From the NCBI GenBank assembly GCA_039090855.1, contig CM077007.1, forward strand, positions 12,263,515 to 12,327,514: a stretch of 64,000 nucleotides of DNA, in the 5' to 3' direction. Under the pieces are notes generated by a model. The model did not search any database and was not told where the DNA came from. It saw only the letters and a program-made list of their open reading frames with translations. Every line of letters begins with the position of its first letter. Within the stretch, counting starts at the first letter, position 1. Below, piece by piece: positions 54,028 through 64,000 of this stretch. The position numbers and the translations under genes were made by a program. The stretch comes from Macrothele yani. Its lineage: Eukaryota; Arthropoda; Arachnida; Araneae; Macrothelidae.

Positions 54028-54330
54028 TGAACATAGGTAAACATGTTGATCTGAGTGATTTTGATCATGGATGCATTGTTAGTGCAAGACAGACTTGGTC
54101 ATTCATTCTATTGCCCAAGTGGTAAGAACCCTAGGGTTCCCGAGAGAAACCATATCAGGAGGGTGTACCGCGAGTATACCATCGACGGATGTACCAGAAC
54201 CCAGAGAGCAAGCGGTGATTGACTGCATGCCACTGATGACCAGGGTAGACAATCCAGGCTCGTACCGTCCGACCGCTTGACAATGGTGGCAAAAAACACA
54301 TCCAGGTTAAATGTCAGAGGCCCAAGTAGC
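54028..54330 (+). pseudogene. Tc1-like transposase N-terminal relic
   Basis: MNIGKHVDLSDFDHGCIVSA then, after a shift, IAQVVRTLGFPRETISGG resembles the start and helix-turn-helix of a Tc1-like transposase. No catalytic domain follows. Weak but plausible. Confidence 0.42.
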
Positions 54331-54400
54331 ATCAGCAAGCGAACAGTATGAAAGGTACAGTGCACGCTGCATACCCTACTGATTTTCAACCCATATATAT

Positions 54401-54880
54401 CAGACCTGCCAACCGTTATGATTTTTATCGTATTTAGTACGATAAATCATGCTGCAGTATGCTAATATGATTTTGCTGCCAAAAATATGATTTTTTTAAA
54501 TAGTCATGTTTCACCCTTTTCAGACAGAAGCCTAGTCTCCAGAATCGCTCCAATGGGAGACATATGTCGCAGATTTATTTTGGTCCTGCACACAAAAATA
54601 CATCCCCAGAACCCTGTTTAACCATCTTGCAGACTCCCTATCATAGATGTAAGTTTTCCCACCTTTCAAAATTTCCAGAAACGGAAACTAGGCAAGGTGA
54701 GGATTTCTCCTGTAATCGTAATTTTTTTTCTAATAATTAACAACATAAAAGTGTTTACTGATTAGATTTAATTAGTTTCTCAATAAATTAAAATTTTTGA
54801 TGTAGGGAAAAAATCCCTACATTTTCATCATCAAGAATTTATATGGCTGAAATAGGCTTCAAAAATTAACAGCATATATA
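54401..54880. repeat. Fragment of a hAT-like element sharing the 3700-family unit
   Basis: Begins CAGACCTGCCAACCGTTATG at 54401, a terminus like CATACCTGCCAAC of the 3700-4897 element. At 54667-54730 the inverse of the internal unit (AGAAACGGAAACTAGGC, then TGTAATCGTAATTTTTTT) is present. The right side is cut by the LINE starting at 54889. Confidence 0.55.
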
Positions 54881-54888
54881 TATGGGAT

Positions 54889-57800
54889 GTAAGGTCAGGT
54901 GATGCGTAACATCACAGCCTTTCCTTGACAAATGTCAACCCCGCCTTCTCGTGATACATCCTGTTCCCACTAAAGGGGCTCTGACGACCGCCAATAGCGG
55001 TATAACTATACCATCGGGATTAAAGGAAATGCTATACCACACGCACCAACCCGCTTGGCCAGCGCGGTGAGTTATGGCCAAACCGCTCCAAAATGACTCC
55101 ACAACTTAAATCTTGGCCCTCAGTCTCCGGCAGCTGGAATGTATCTGGCCAAAGCAGCGGCCAGTGCGACATAAAGGAAGAGGGTGCAAAGAATCCCCGG
55201 AGGACCGAACAAGGCCGCCATCTGATGCTGACCTTGGCTACGTATAATGGACGCTCCCTATCTTCTGATTCAAGGCTTCTTTAATTGGAAGAGGAACTAC
55301 AAAGAATCAAGTGGGACATCGTTGGGTTAAGTGAGGCAAGAAGAAAAGGAGATCTCATTGAACTGAAAAGTGGACATCTCTTCTACTATCGTGGACTGAT
55401 ACTGACAGAACTAGTGGTGTTGGATTTATAATAAACAAGAAACTGAAGGATAAAGTTGTAGAAGTTGAAAGTTCCTCTGACAGAGCTGCACGACTCGTTA
55501 TCCAACTCTCGAGAAGATACCAGGCTCAGATTATTCAAACTTACGCACCCACCACAAGTCATCCTGAAGAAGAAATTGAAGAATTTTATGAGGAAATTCG
55601 TCCTCTAAATAATACAGGTAAGCAGCACTTAAAGATCATTATGGGAGATTTCAATGCAAAAATTGGGCAACGGCAACAGAATGAAACTTCAGTAGGTAAA
55701 TTTGGTCACAGTAACAGAAACCAGCGTGTAAATACTCTCGTAGAGTTTGCAGAGGCAGAAGGGTTTTTCATCTTGAACTCCTTTTTCAAGAAAAAGCCAC
55801 ACAGGAAATGGACATGGAGACATCCAAATGGGACGACAAGTGAAATTGATTTTATTATGTGTAACAAAAAATTCGTCATAGAAGATTGCAGTGTGCTAAA
55901 CAAGTTCAACACAGGTAGTGACCATAGATTGGCGAGATGTAAGATGCACCTCAACACTAAACTCGAACGTGGCAAGCTCATAAGACAAACAAAATGTATT
56001 GACATAACCAACCTTAAAAAACACCATAATACCTTCTAGTTCGAACTGAAGAACAGATTCTCTGCTTTAGAAGGCCTAACATCGGAACAAGTGGATATTT
56101 CTGAAGTTAACAGAAAAGTAACTAAAGCTCTTATGGAAACAGCAACAAAATTAGCTGGGTCTAAGAACAAGTTGCATGTGAACAAATTATCAGGAAAAAC
56201 CAAAATGTTGATGCAAAAAAGAAGAGAGATGAGGACAACTAAAGAAGATATGTGACTTCCAAAGTGGAATATATAGAGCTATGCAAGACAGTACGAAAAA
56301 GTATCACTGAAGACGTAAGGAAATTCAACTGTGAACTTGTAAGGAAAGCAATTGAAAAGAACCAAAGCCTAAAGATAGCAAAGGGACATCTCAGTAAGAG
56401 GAAAAAACAGATTATGGCACTGAGAAAAGAAGATGGTTCTGTAACAAGAAATAGAGGCGAAATTTTGACAAGAGTGAAAGATTTCTACTCCAAATTATAT
56501 GAAAGGGATGATACATGTACTCCAGCCATCATGAAAGATACCAGTGCTAGAGTTCTTCCAGTCCTCCCAGCAGAAGTTGCACATGCAATCAAGAACATGA
56601 AGCGGGGAAAAGCTCCAGGAGAAGATGGAATTACTGTAGACATCATACAAGAAGCAAGTGGAGAAATCAAAACAGTACTCGCCCAAATTTTCACTTGATG
56701 CCTTAATGAAGGGAAGATTCCTGTGGATTGGAACAACGCTACAATGATCTTGCTACATAAAAAAGGTGACATTGAGGATCTCAGGAACTACAGACCTATC
56801 AGCCTCCTATCAGTGGTTTATAAAATCTTCACTAAAGTTATTTCACACCGCTTGAAGGTGACACTGGACATGGCTCAACCAAGAGAACAAGCTGGATTCA
56901 GGAGTGGCTACAGAACAATAGATCATATCTACGTACTGAGAAAACTAATTGAAAGAGCAAGGGAATATGAACTTCCATTGTGCATGGCTTTTATCGATTA
57001 TGAAAAACCTTTGATTCGGTGAAACCATCAGCAGTTACAATGGCTCTGAAATCCTGCGGTATTGAAGATGCGTACATTAATATTATTAATAACATCTATG
57101 AAAATGCAAGTGCAAAGATTCGGCTGTTTGAAAATACAACACACATAAAAATTGGAAAAGGAGTGAGACAAGGTGACACCATATCTTCGAAGCTCTTTAA
57201 TGCCACTTTGGAAAATGTCTTTCAATCAGTGAACTGGGAAAACAAAAGGATAAAGATTAATGGAGATTATCTAGCCCACCTTCGTTTTGCTGATGACGTA
57301 GTCATTTTTAAAATTACCCCATCAGAGCTGCAGAGTATGATCCAGGAACTTGCTGACAAGAGTAAAGAAGTGGGATTAAAAATGAACTTTCAGAAGACAA
57401 AAGTGATGTTCAATGCTTTTACACAAAATGAAGATTTATCGATTGATGGAGAAAAGCTGGAGATAACAGACACGTACGTTTATCTTAGACAGCAGATATT
57501 AAGTGAGGGTCACATTGATGAAGAAATTAATCGGCGTACAAAACTTGCCTGGAGAGCTTTTGGAAGAAACAGCATAATTTTCAAGAGCAATATGCCATTA
57601 TGTCTTAAAAGAAAAGTGTTTGATCAATGCATCCTTCCAGTGCTTACGTATGGTGCAGAGACCTGGACCTTAACTAAAAGAGACATACAAAGGCTGCAGA
57701 CAACTCAAAGCAGCATGGAGAGGTGCATGCTTGGTGTAACCAGGAGAGATAAGAAGAGGAACTCGTGGATCCGAAAAATGACAAGAGTGGAAGACATCAT

Positions 57801-58055
57801 GATCAGAGTTAAATCCCTGAAATGGCAATGGGCTGGACATACTGCCAGAAGGACAGACCATCGATGGACAGCCGAAATTTTAGATTGGATTCCAAGGGAC
57901 AGGAAAAGACCCAGAAGAAGACCACATGGAAGATGGTTGGATGAAATTCGAAAGTATGCGGGAGTGACATGGAGGAGACTGGCACAAGACAGACTGTTGT
58001 GGAGGAAACTTCGGGAGACCTTCGTCCAGCAGTGGATTGATAATGGTTAATGATT
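54889..58055 (+). mobile_element. RTE-like LINE, near full length (copy E)
   Basis: Starts GTAAGGTCAGGTGATGC, as copy A does, with about 200 bases of 5' UTR, and ends GGTTAATGATTATG followed by (TA)n. About 3.17 kb. Together with copy A it defines the family's 5' end. It lies to the right of the first recognised CDC27 exon. Confidence 0.9.
55093..58050 (+). pseudogene. Endonuclease/reverse transcriptase of LINE copy E
   Basis: Endonuclease: MTPQLKSWPSVSGSWNVSGQ, a stop at about 55282, frameshifts to 55640, then GDFNAKIGQRQQNE, KWTWRHPNGTTSEIDFIMCN, GSDHRLARCKM. RT: APGEDGITVDIIQEASGEIK, a stop (TGA at 56697), DWNNATMILLHKKGD, NYRPISLLSVVYK, FIDYEKP with a base deletion at about 57008, then from 57019 a 343-codon frame with GVRQGDTISSKLFNATL, LRFADDVVIFKITP (catalytic ADD kept) and the C-terminal WRKLRETFVQQWIDNG. 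Few lesions; one of the younger copies. Confidence 0.88.
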
Positions 58056-58660
58056 ATGATATATATATATATATATATAAATGAGTTTGCAAAAGTAAGA
58101 AAAGAAAAACAAAATGCAAGAAAGGCTAATAGCATGAGAAGTGCCAAAGGCAGCTATAATCATGTAGTAGCAAATATAGAGTGAATTGTAAAACATAAGA
58201 GTTGCAAAAAATTAAAATTCCATAAAGAATACAGAGTTAAATTCAAAATGGAAGTTCAAAATTGAAAACAAAAAAATGAACAGAAAACAAGTTGCCGTCA
58301 TCAGGAGAGCATCAACCTGCGGGAGTGGCCAATTTTTTTACAATTCACTCTATCTGTACATATATATATATATATATATATTTCGTAAAGGAAATGTGAG
58401 CACCTACTCAAATTATGAGCCAAAGCTCTTATCACAGTCCAGATATTGCTAGTTATCCAACAATTGATCATGATAACATTATCTTTGACTATAATAATAA
58501 GCAGCATCCCTTGTATCAATACATTAACAAAATGAAGGCATTTCGGTTGAAACATTACACATTGTGGAATCAATATGATCTAACAAAGTTTTCTATTCCT
58601 TTTTAAGGCTGCTTCACTACAAAAGCATACCAAATGTCATTATACAAAATGTATATATGC

Positions 58661-58691
<31 letters not shown>

Positions 58692-58862
58692 GTTAGCTGG
58701 TGCAGAATTGACCTTTCCTCACTCGGTGGTCAAAGTAATCAAGTTAAAACATTTTTTGCTTCAAATATCTTATAAGGTTGCATAAAAGCCAATGTTATTT
58801 TAGTAAATATATTGTAGTTTTGGGTAAACTTGTTTAATGAAATTGTTAATTTTTATGCAAGC
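58056..58862. other. AT-rich spacer with (TA)n runs
   Basis: (TA)n at 58055-58078 and 58359-58380, a T-run at 58666-58688, and a 16-base inverted pair (ATAGAGTGAATTGTAA at about 58177 and its inverse at about 58337). No gene recognised. Confidence 0.5.
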
Positions 58863-61080
58863 TTAGTTAGTAAAACAGAAATAATAGTTTAAAATATTGG
58901 CTTTTAATGAAAAAAACTTATGCATTCCAAATTTTAGACATGTTGCTAATCTCTTCTTTAAATCAGTTTCTTCTTTACTTTTGGAATCTGTAGCACGATG
59001 GTGATCCTGAATAAACCAAGAATTTACATATTCTTCAGGTTTGAACAATCGTAGAGGTAAACCAACAATTTTAATAAACGTTAAAGCTGCTACAGTGGGG
59101 CTCAAAATTGAGGCTCTTGTTTGCGTAACTATCAAAACTAAATCCGTGCTCACACTCACTGGTTACTAGTTGAAATGGGTATACAATTCAAAACATCTGT
59201 TAATGGGGCTAAAGATTCAGGAACTTTTTTGTCCATTAAAAATTTGCCACTACCCATGTAGGACAGCTTTCTCCAAGGCGAAATTTTTGACACAGGCTTT
59301 TTATCTGTAGTTCACCGAAAGCTAAATTCTGAGCAATGTCTGCCAGCCAAGATGTAGGGTCCAAAACCTGTGCTAATTCCGGAATTTCAGCATCTTTTTC
59401 TGTTAATAAACGTTTTTTCATCTGTTCCATCAAGCTGTCATAAAATGGTTCTGGTATAATGGATGCTGTAGACCTTCTGCCAGGGGTATTGTGAAGAGCT
59501 ACGCCCTTTAAATTCTAAATCATTTACCACACGCTTTGCTTCTACATAGTATGAGCCAGCACTAGATTTCTTGTTTGCAAAGAATTGCATCTGAAACTGG
59601 ATTTTCTGGTAATCCCTGAAAGATTGCAATTCCTCTGCTTTGCAGGTCTAGACTAAGTTCTAAAAGTTCTTGTAGTGCACTGCATAATAGACTTAGACCT
59701 AAAATAAACGTATCAGAAGTGAGCTTCTCTAGTAAACCTTCATACATTGCTTGCTCTAAACTATTGCGGTGACCCTTGTCCAGTTTAGTGCTAGTAAAAT
59801 GTTTTCGTACTTGTTCCACACAGCTTTAATAGAACGAAAACTCGAAGCCACCAACTTGTCCTAAGGACTACCAATTTTCAAAATTCTAGTTGCTCGGTGC
59901 ACAAACTTAACTACCATGCATCTTTTGGAGACTGGTGATACATAACACAAAGTTTAGCAATAAATGCTTCGAAATGGCTCATTGGACACTTGAAATTCTT
60001 TTTTACAGTATCGCCAACAGAAAGTTCTAGTCTGTGGATAGCACAGTGCCATACTAAAATTAAGGGAAATTTCTTTTGACATAATGTTGAAACACCCCAT
60101 TATTGATCAAGCATAGCAGGTGCTCCATCACACATAAACGTGATCAGGTTTTCCTTTGGAAATTCGTCGGAAAAACAGAAGTGTGCAGATTCTTTAAAAG
60201 GCTACTTTGGAGATGCCTTCAGCAGTAGCATTTTCTAATTTCACTAAATCAAGAAATGTATTCACTGGCTTGTCTTAAGGAAAAATGGTACAAACATAAA
60301 TTGTCAAGCACAACATTTGGCTAATTGTCATGCTTTCATAAATTATCAAAGATATTTAAACCGTTAAACCGACATTCGATAATTTTCTGTACCAGTGATT
60401 TTCTACCATTTTTCAGCTACATGGGGTATGATACTTTTACAGACATTTTTTAAGTGCAGAATTCAACCCATGTTGATTAAGTTTAGCTCTTGAATATCAA
60501 CTTCGGCTTCAAAATCGTGGAATGCCCAATTTTTTTTTTTTTTTTTTTTTTACCATTTTGAAGGCTGGTCGAAATACTCTATGACAACCTTCTCTTGTTC
60601 ACACATTTTTTCACACACAACTTGCAATTGTTTTTTCCACTACAAGTCTGCACATTTTCCACAGCTTTATGTGCCAAACTGCTTTTATGTTCATATTCTT
60701 ATGACATACTGCCAAAAACAGACCATCGATGGACAGCCGAAATTTTAGATTGGATTCCAAGGGACAGGAAGACCCAGAAGAAGACCACATGGGAGATGGG
60801 TGGATGAAATTCGAAAGTATGCGGGAGTGACATGGAGGAGACTGGCACAAGACAGACCGTTGTGGAGGAAACTTGGGGAGACCTTCGTCCAGCAGTGGAT
60901 TGATGATGATGATGATATTTTTATGTAGTGCTGCCATCCATTTTTACGGTCAGACCCAAAAGGTGATACTTGGATCTCTATCCAGACTTTCGATAGAGTC
61001 ATACCCTGGGATTGAACTTCTTTACAAATTTTGCATCCCAATTTTTTCTCTTTAACCATGAGCCACTTATTTTTTGCCAC
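58863..61080 (-). pseudogene. hAT transposase relic split by a LINE fragment
   Basis: On the minus strand the BED-like finger comes first (KNKWLMVKEKKLGCKICKEV at about 61020-61078), then the LINE fragment (60703-60918), a T-run (60529-60552) and the core in several frames: LITFMCDGAPAMLDQ (second Asp motif, about 60110-60155), WHCAIHRLELSVGDTVKKNF (C-x2-H motif, about 60005-60060), CPMSHFEAFIAK, then MEQVRKHFTSTKLDKG (59819), LAQVLDPTSWL, and RLFKPEEYVNSWFIQDHH (about 59030-59090). The C-terminal dimerisation block is not visible. It resembles KIAA1586-like hAT derivatives and is a different hAT group from the element at 5019-9317. Many stops. Confidence 0.68.
60703..60918 (+). mobile_element. 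5'-truncated LINE fragment (copy F)
   Basis: GACATACTGCCAAAAACAGA at 60703 through ATTGATGATGATGATGAT is the last ~215 bases of the RTE-like LINE in plus orientation, with a 4-base deletion near 60715 and a (GAT)n tail. It encodes DHRWTAEILDWIPRDRK and, after a frameshift, RLAQDRPLWRKLGETFVQQW. It lies inside a hAT transposase relic on the other strand and so is younger than it. Confidence 0.88.
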
Positions 61081-61180
61081 AAAAATATATTTTTTTCTCC
61101 AAAGTTCAGCACTCCGATAAATCTTTCGTTTCTTGCTTTTTCAGTACAAAACATCTTCGTTCTTTCTTGAACAACATCTG

Positions 61181-61405
61181 CGCCGCTCAGGTGGCGCAGT
61201 GGTCTAAGCGACGGAATCTGATCATTCATCCAAAAGGAGTCTGGGTTTGAATCCCGCTGAGGCATGGATGTTGTGTTTGTCTTACGACACTGGCTCTCTC
61301 CCTTCCCTGGAGCCAGTGACCCTAAGTTAGGGACGGGTGATTGCTTATACAGCCCATTGAGTTGCTCACAGTAGTCGTTAAACCTCCAATTAAAAAACCA
61401 AAAAA
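61181..61405 (+). mobile_element. tRNA-derived SINE, second copy
   Basis: Same family as 53442-53685: A box TGGCGCAGTGG, B box GGTTTGAATCC, then GGCATGGATGTTGTGTTTGT, CCTAAGTTAGGGACGGGTGA and GTCGTTAAACCTCCAATTAA with an A-rich tail. About 80-85% similar by eye. No clear target duplication seen. Confidence 0.88.
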
Positions 61406-61560
61406 ACCTGCATTAACATTCACAGCATCATTAATTTGGGCCTTTTTAGCAGGTGGTGTAACAAACAAAGTAAGGAAGCGTATTCGCGGAACAATATTGT
61501 GAAAATGAAACTTCTTTCACAAAGGCGAAAGGACATGAAAGTTAGCACGCAAGTTCACAA

Positions 61561-61640
61561 ATATTCCTTTAATGGACGGTGTATCTCCACTAATAGGAAA
61601 AATTAGTGGAGATACACCACACCGTCCATTAAAGGAATAT
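61561..61640. repeat. Near-perfect hairpin
   Basis: The left arm 61561-61594 (ATATTCCTTTAATGGACGG then TGTATCTCCACTAAT) is the exact inverse of 61602-61640 except for five extra bases in the right arm, with a 7-base loop (AGGAAAA). No coding context. It may be a foldback duplication or the tip of a DNA transposon. Confidence 0.93.
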
Positions 61641-62136
61641 TCCACTCTCAAGGAAAAATATTGCAGTTTGCAATGCATCACTCAGCACAAAAACTCACAA
61701 TTAAAAACGCTCAAAAACAATAGCAAAAACCTACGCTAGAGCAGTTGTTGAAATGACCAAATTGCTATGCGAAAACTTTGCTGACTGAACGGCCGGGAGA
61801 GTATTCATCACCTATTTATAGCTGCGCCTTTCCCTAGACAAAATCGAATTCTTGAAACAAACCAGAATGTTTACTTTTTAACAATAGTTCCTGCCAGTAA
61901 ACGATCGAGGGGCAAAACAGCCGGCGGCTAGAGGGCACTGCGATGTTTGCAACTATAAACCTGGTCCACAGCAGTTTTTTCTCTGCTGAAAAACAAATTC
62001 TTTGCTGTTTAATTTTTTAATTTTTTAGCTGCGATTTGATATTTCAGTTGTTTACCAGTATGCTGCCTACATCTGCCGGTACATGTACCGCCTGTAAAAA
62101 AAACCCTGTATATATCAGAGCACTCACTTATTACAT
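61641..62136. other. Spacer without recognised gene
   Basis: Mixed-composition sequence between the hairpin and the pogo-like element. TAAAAAAAACCCTGTATA at about 62095-62112 resembles a transposon end, but no partner was found. Confidence 0.4.
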
Positions 62137-64000
62137 ACCATATTTTTTCGTGTACAAGACGCCCCCATGTATACGATTACCCCTACTTTTTCGAACCGAA
62201 AATTAAGAAATCAATATTTTTATCACAAAAAAGAACACATTTGATATTTTTTAAAAATTTGGTAATATCATTGAAGTGCATTTAGAAATTAGGTAATACC
62301 ATAGGTAAAGTCTGCAGTAACATAAAAAAAGAAGTTTGGAAATTCATATTATTTAGAAATTAGGTAATATTTTTAAGATACAAACTATGAAATTATGCAT
62401 CACTTTCTTTGGCACTATTACTTCCAGACATATCGCTTTTTTCAACCTTAACTGCATGACTGCTGTCGTCTGAGTCACTGTCTATTTATATTAGAACATT
62501 CTCAGTTCCATCCATGACATTGCTGATTCCACATTTCTGAAAGAACTTCACAACCATCTCTTGCTTGACTCCATTCCATGAGTTTAAGGACCCAGTTGCA
62601 GACCTCAGTAATGGTTGGCTTTTTCACTCTCCCTGTCGGTGCCATGTTCTGGTTTTTGCATCCATTTATTCCATTCTTCTTTCATCAGGGCTTTGAAAGA
62701 CTTGATGGAAACATCTAAAGGTTGTAGCTCACCTGTAAGTCAACCAGGAATAACTGCTAGCTGTGTTCGCAAATCCGCTGCAATCCTTTTTGTCTTTTCT
62801 GTTAAACGTGCTCGGAACTGATCAAACACGAGCAGAGCTGGCTTCTTCAATAGCCCTCCAGGTCTTATGGACCAAATCTTTGCAAACCAAACAGCCATAA
62901 TCTCTTCATTCATTCAGCCCTTCTCATGAACTTGGACAGTAAGTCCAGGTGGTGTGATCTCTTTAGGATACAGTTTCCTCTTAAAACTGAGCATAGGAGG
63001 CAGCTTGGTACCATCTGCACAGCATGCAAGGACAGCAGTATAGTGTGTCTTTTCATGACCACTGTTTTGACTCTTTGCATATCAACAGTTCTGTTGGAAG
63101 GCACATCAAATTGAGAGGCACCTCATCCATCTTTGCAATCTGACTCGGTTCAAAATCATATTTTTTTCCGAAGTTTTGCGACAAAGGAGTGAAACTGAAG
63201 GATTTTATCCTCATAAGCTGGTGGCATTTTCTGGGCTAACTTGGTTCGTGTTCTCATGGTCAATCCTTCTCTCCTCATGAAGTTGAAGCACCATTTTGGC
63301 GCTCCTGTGAAATCAACAATGTTCATTTCCCTTGCAAACCTTTTTGTCTCATATTTAGTAAACTTGGTTGACACACAAATATCCCACTCTGGCGCTGCTC
63401 CATAATTCAAGTCTTTAGCCTCTACTCCAAGTTTGGCCATTTCGCTGGTTTTCCTCTTAAGGCCCTCTTTTTGTTTGACATCTTCATGAGTTGTTCTTTC
63501 TGTTTTCTCCACTGTCTGATCATATACTCAGTAGGCGGAGGTCCAAACTGTCTCTCTGCAGCTGTATTTCCATGTTCCTTTGCATAGCTGATGACTTTCA
63601 ACTTGAATTTTGCAGAATATGACAATCGCTTTTTATTTTCTGACATTTTTATGGAGCTAATGCTAAGCATTAAATTTTACATCTACTACACACGCACTGT
63701 TCAGCGCAATGACGCTACCCCAACCAACGGAGTTGCAGACGTGTGGATGCTTTTAGAGTTCTGATTCGTTTGTTCAGAATCAACAGTTAATGGTGTCAAT
63801 CGACCGAATTATCAAAGGCTAGCGACTGCAGAAGCCTAACAAAAATAGCTGTGACTCAGTAGATTTGTAAGTCGCAGTGGGGAGAGGAGATAAGAGGTAC
63901 TGGCAGTTTTGCAGCGGTAACCGCAGGCTTCTCTCAACTGTTACCCCCCCCCTCTCCGTGTATAAGACGCCCCCAATTTTTGATCTAAAAATTTTAGAAG
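62137..64000 (-). mobile_element. Pogo-superfamily element, right end beyond the window
   Basis: The left end CCATATTTTTTCGTGTACAA (62137) is preceded by TA. The motif CGTGTA-AAGACGCCCCC occurs at 62149-62168 and again at 63956-63975 in the same orientation, a sub-terminal repeat pattern I associate with this pogo-like group. The matching right terminus should lie just past 64000. It contains a minus-strand transposase. Confidence 0.75.
62393..63646 (-). pseudogene. Pogo-like (CENP-B/jerky-type) transposase, lightly broken
   Basis: Start chosen at MSENKKRLSYSAKFKLKVIS (ATG 63644-63646). Residues ~8-60 form a Psq/Brinker-type helix-turn-helix. After a frameshift near 63470 comes the CENP-B-type domain (FTGAPKWCFNFMRREGLTMR). 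The DDE core: IAKMDEVPL (first Asp, about 63130, followed by a shift), FDVPSNRTVDMQRVKT, LLVFDQFRARLTEK (second Asp, about 62820-62860), an in-frame stop near 62747 and LQPLDVSIK (third Asp, about 62718), then MKEEWNKWM and an acidic Ser-rich tail ending at 62393. All three Asp residues are retained. About 415 residues, normal for pogo transposases. It would bind its own TIRs via the N-terminal domains. Confidence 0.83.

Overview
This is animal nuclear DNA: AT-rich, intron-dominated and saturated with transposable elements. The only host gene I recognise is CDC27 (APC3, the TPR scaffold subunit of the anaphase-promoting complex), on the minus strand. Four small coding exons at 51410-51485, 18935-19082, 11283-11447 and 2307-2365 have GT/AG borders and compatible phases, and together encode roughly the first 150 residues after the initiator exon. 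The initiator exon (to the right) and the rest of the gene (off the left edge) were not found. The transposon repertoire (several Tc1/mariner groups, pogo/Tigger, hAT, an RTE-like LINE, a Ty3/gypsy relic, tRNA-derived SINEs) suggests an arthropod, possibly a chelicerate, but this is a guess from general knowledge.

Layout. 1-19 kb: CDC27 exons separated by 7-9 kb introns that hold a Tc1 relic (2.7 kb), a short-TIR element full of degenerate repeats (3.7-4.9 kb), a nearly whole hAT transposon with its transposase (5.0-9.3 kb), a Tc1-like element (9.7-11.1 kb), a mariner-like relic (11.6-12.7 kb), a pogo/Tigger element with a ruined catalytic site (12.85-15.8 kb), and tRNA-derived sequences. 19-51 kb: one intron of about 32.3 kb. 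It contains a 0.63 kb MITE, a degenerate ~160-bp tandem array, a pogo-like non-autonomous element, a ~2.7 kb element with ~300-bp TIRs carrying a nested Tc1, five RTE-type LINE copies or fragments (two joined head to head), a non-autonomous hAT with 8-bp target duplications, two further Tc1 elements with precise TIRs, a Ty3/gypsy relic lacking reverse transcriptase, and an unclassified transposase-like gene at 48.2-50.2 kb. 51.5-64 kb: upstream intron or 5' region with a short hAT-like element interrupted by a SINE with clear target duplications, another near full-length LINE, a second hAT transposase relic split by a LINE fragment, a second SINE copy, a near-perfect hairpin, and a pogo-family transposase running to the window edge.

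Apart from the CDC27 exons, every coding stretch I recognise derives from a mobile element, and all of those are broken by frameshifts, stops or loss of catalytic residues. The layered insertions give a relative chronology. The most interesting points are the unclassified 48-50 kb transposase, the head-to-head LINE pair, the nested long-TIR element, the MITE whose termini look like splice donors, and several dated or catalytically dead elements.
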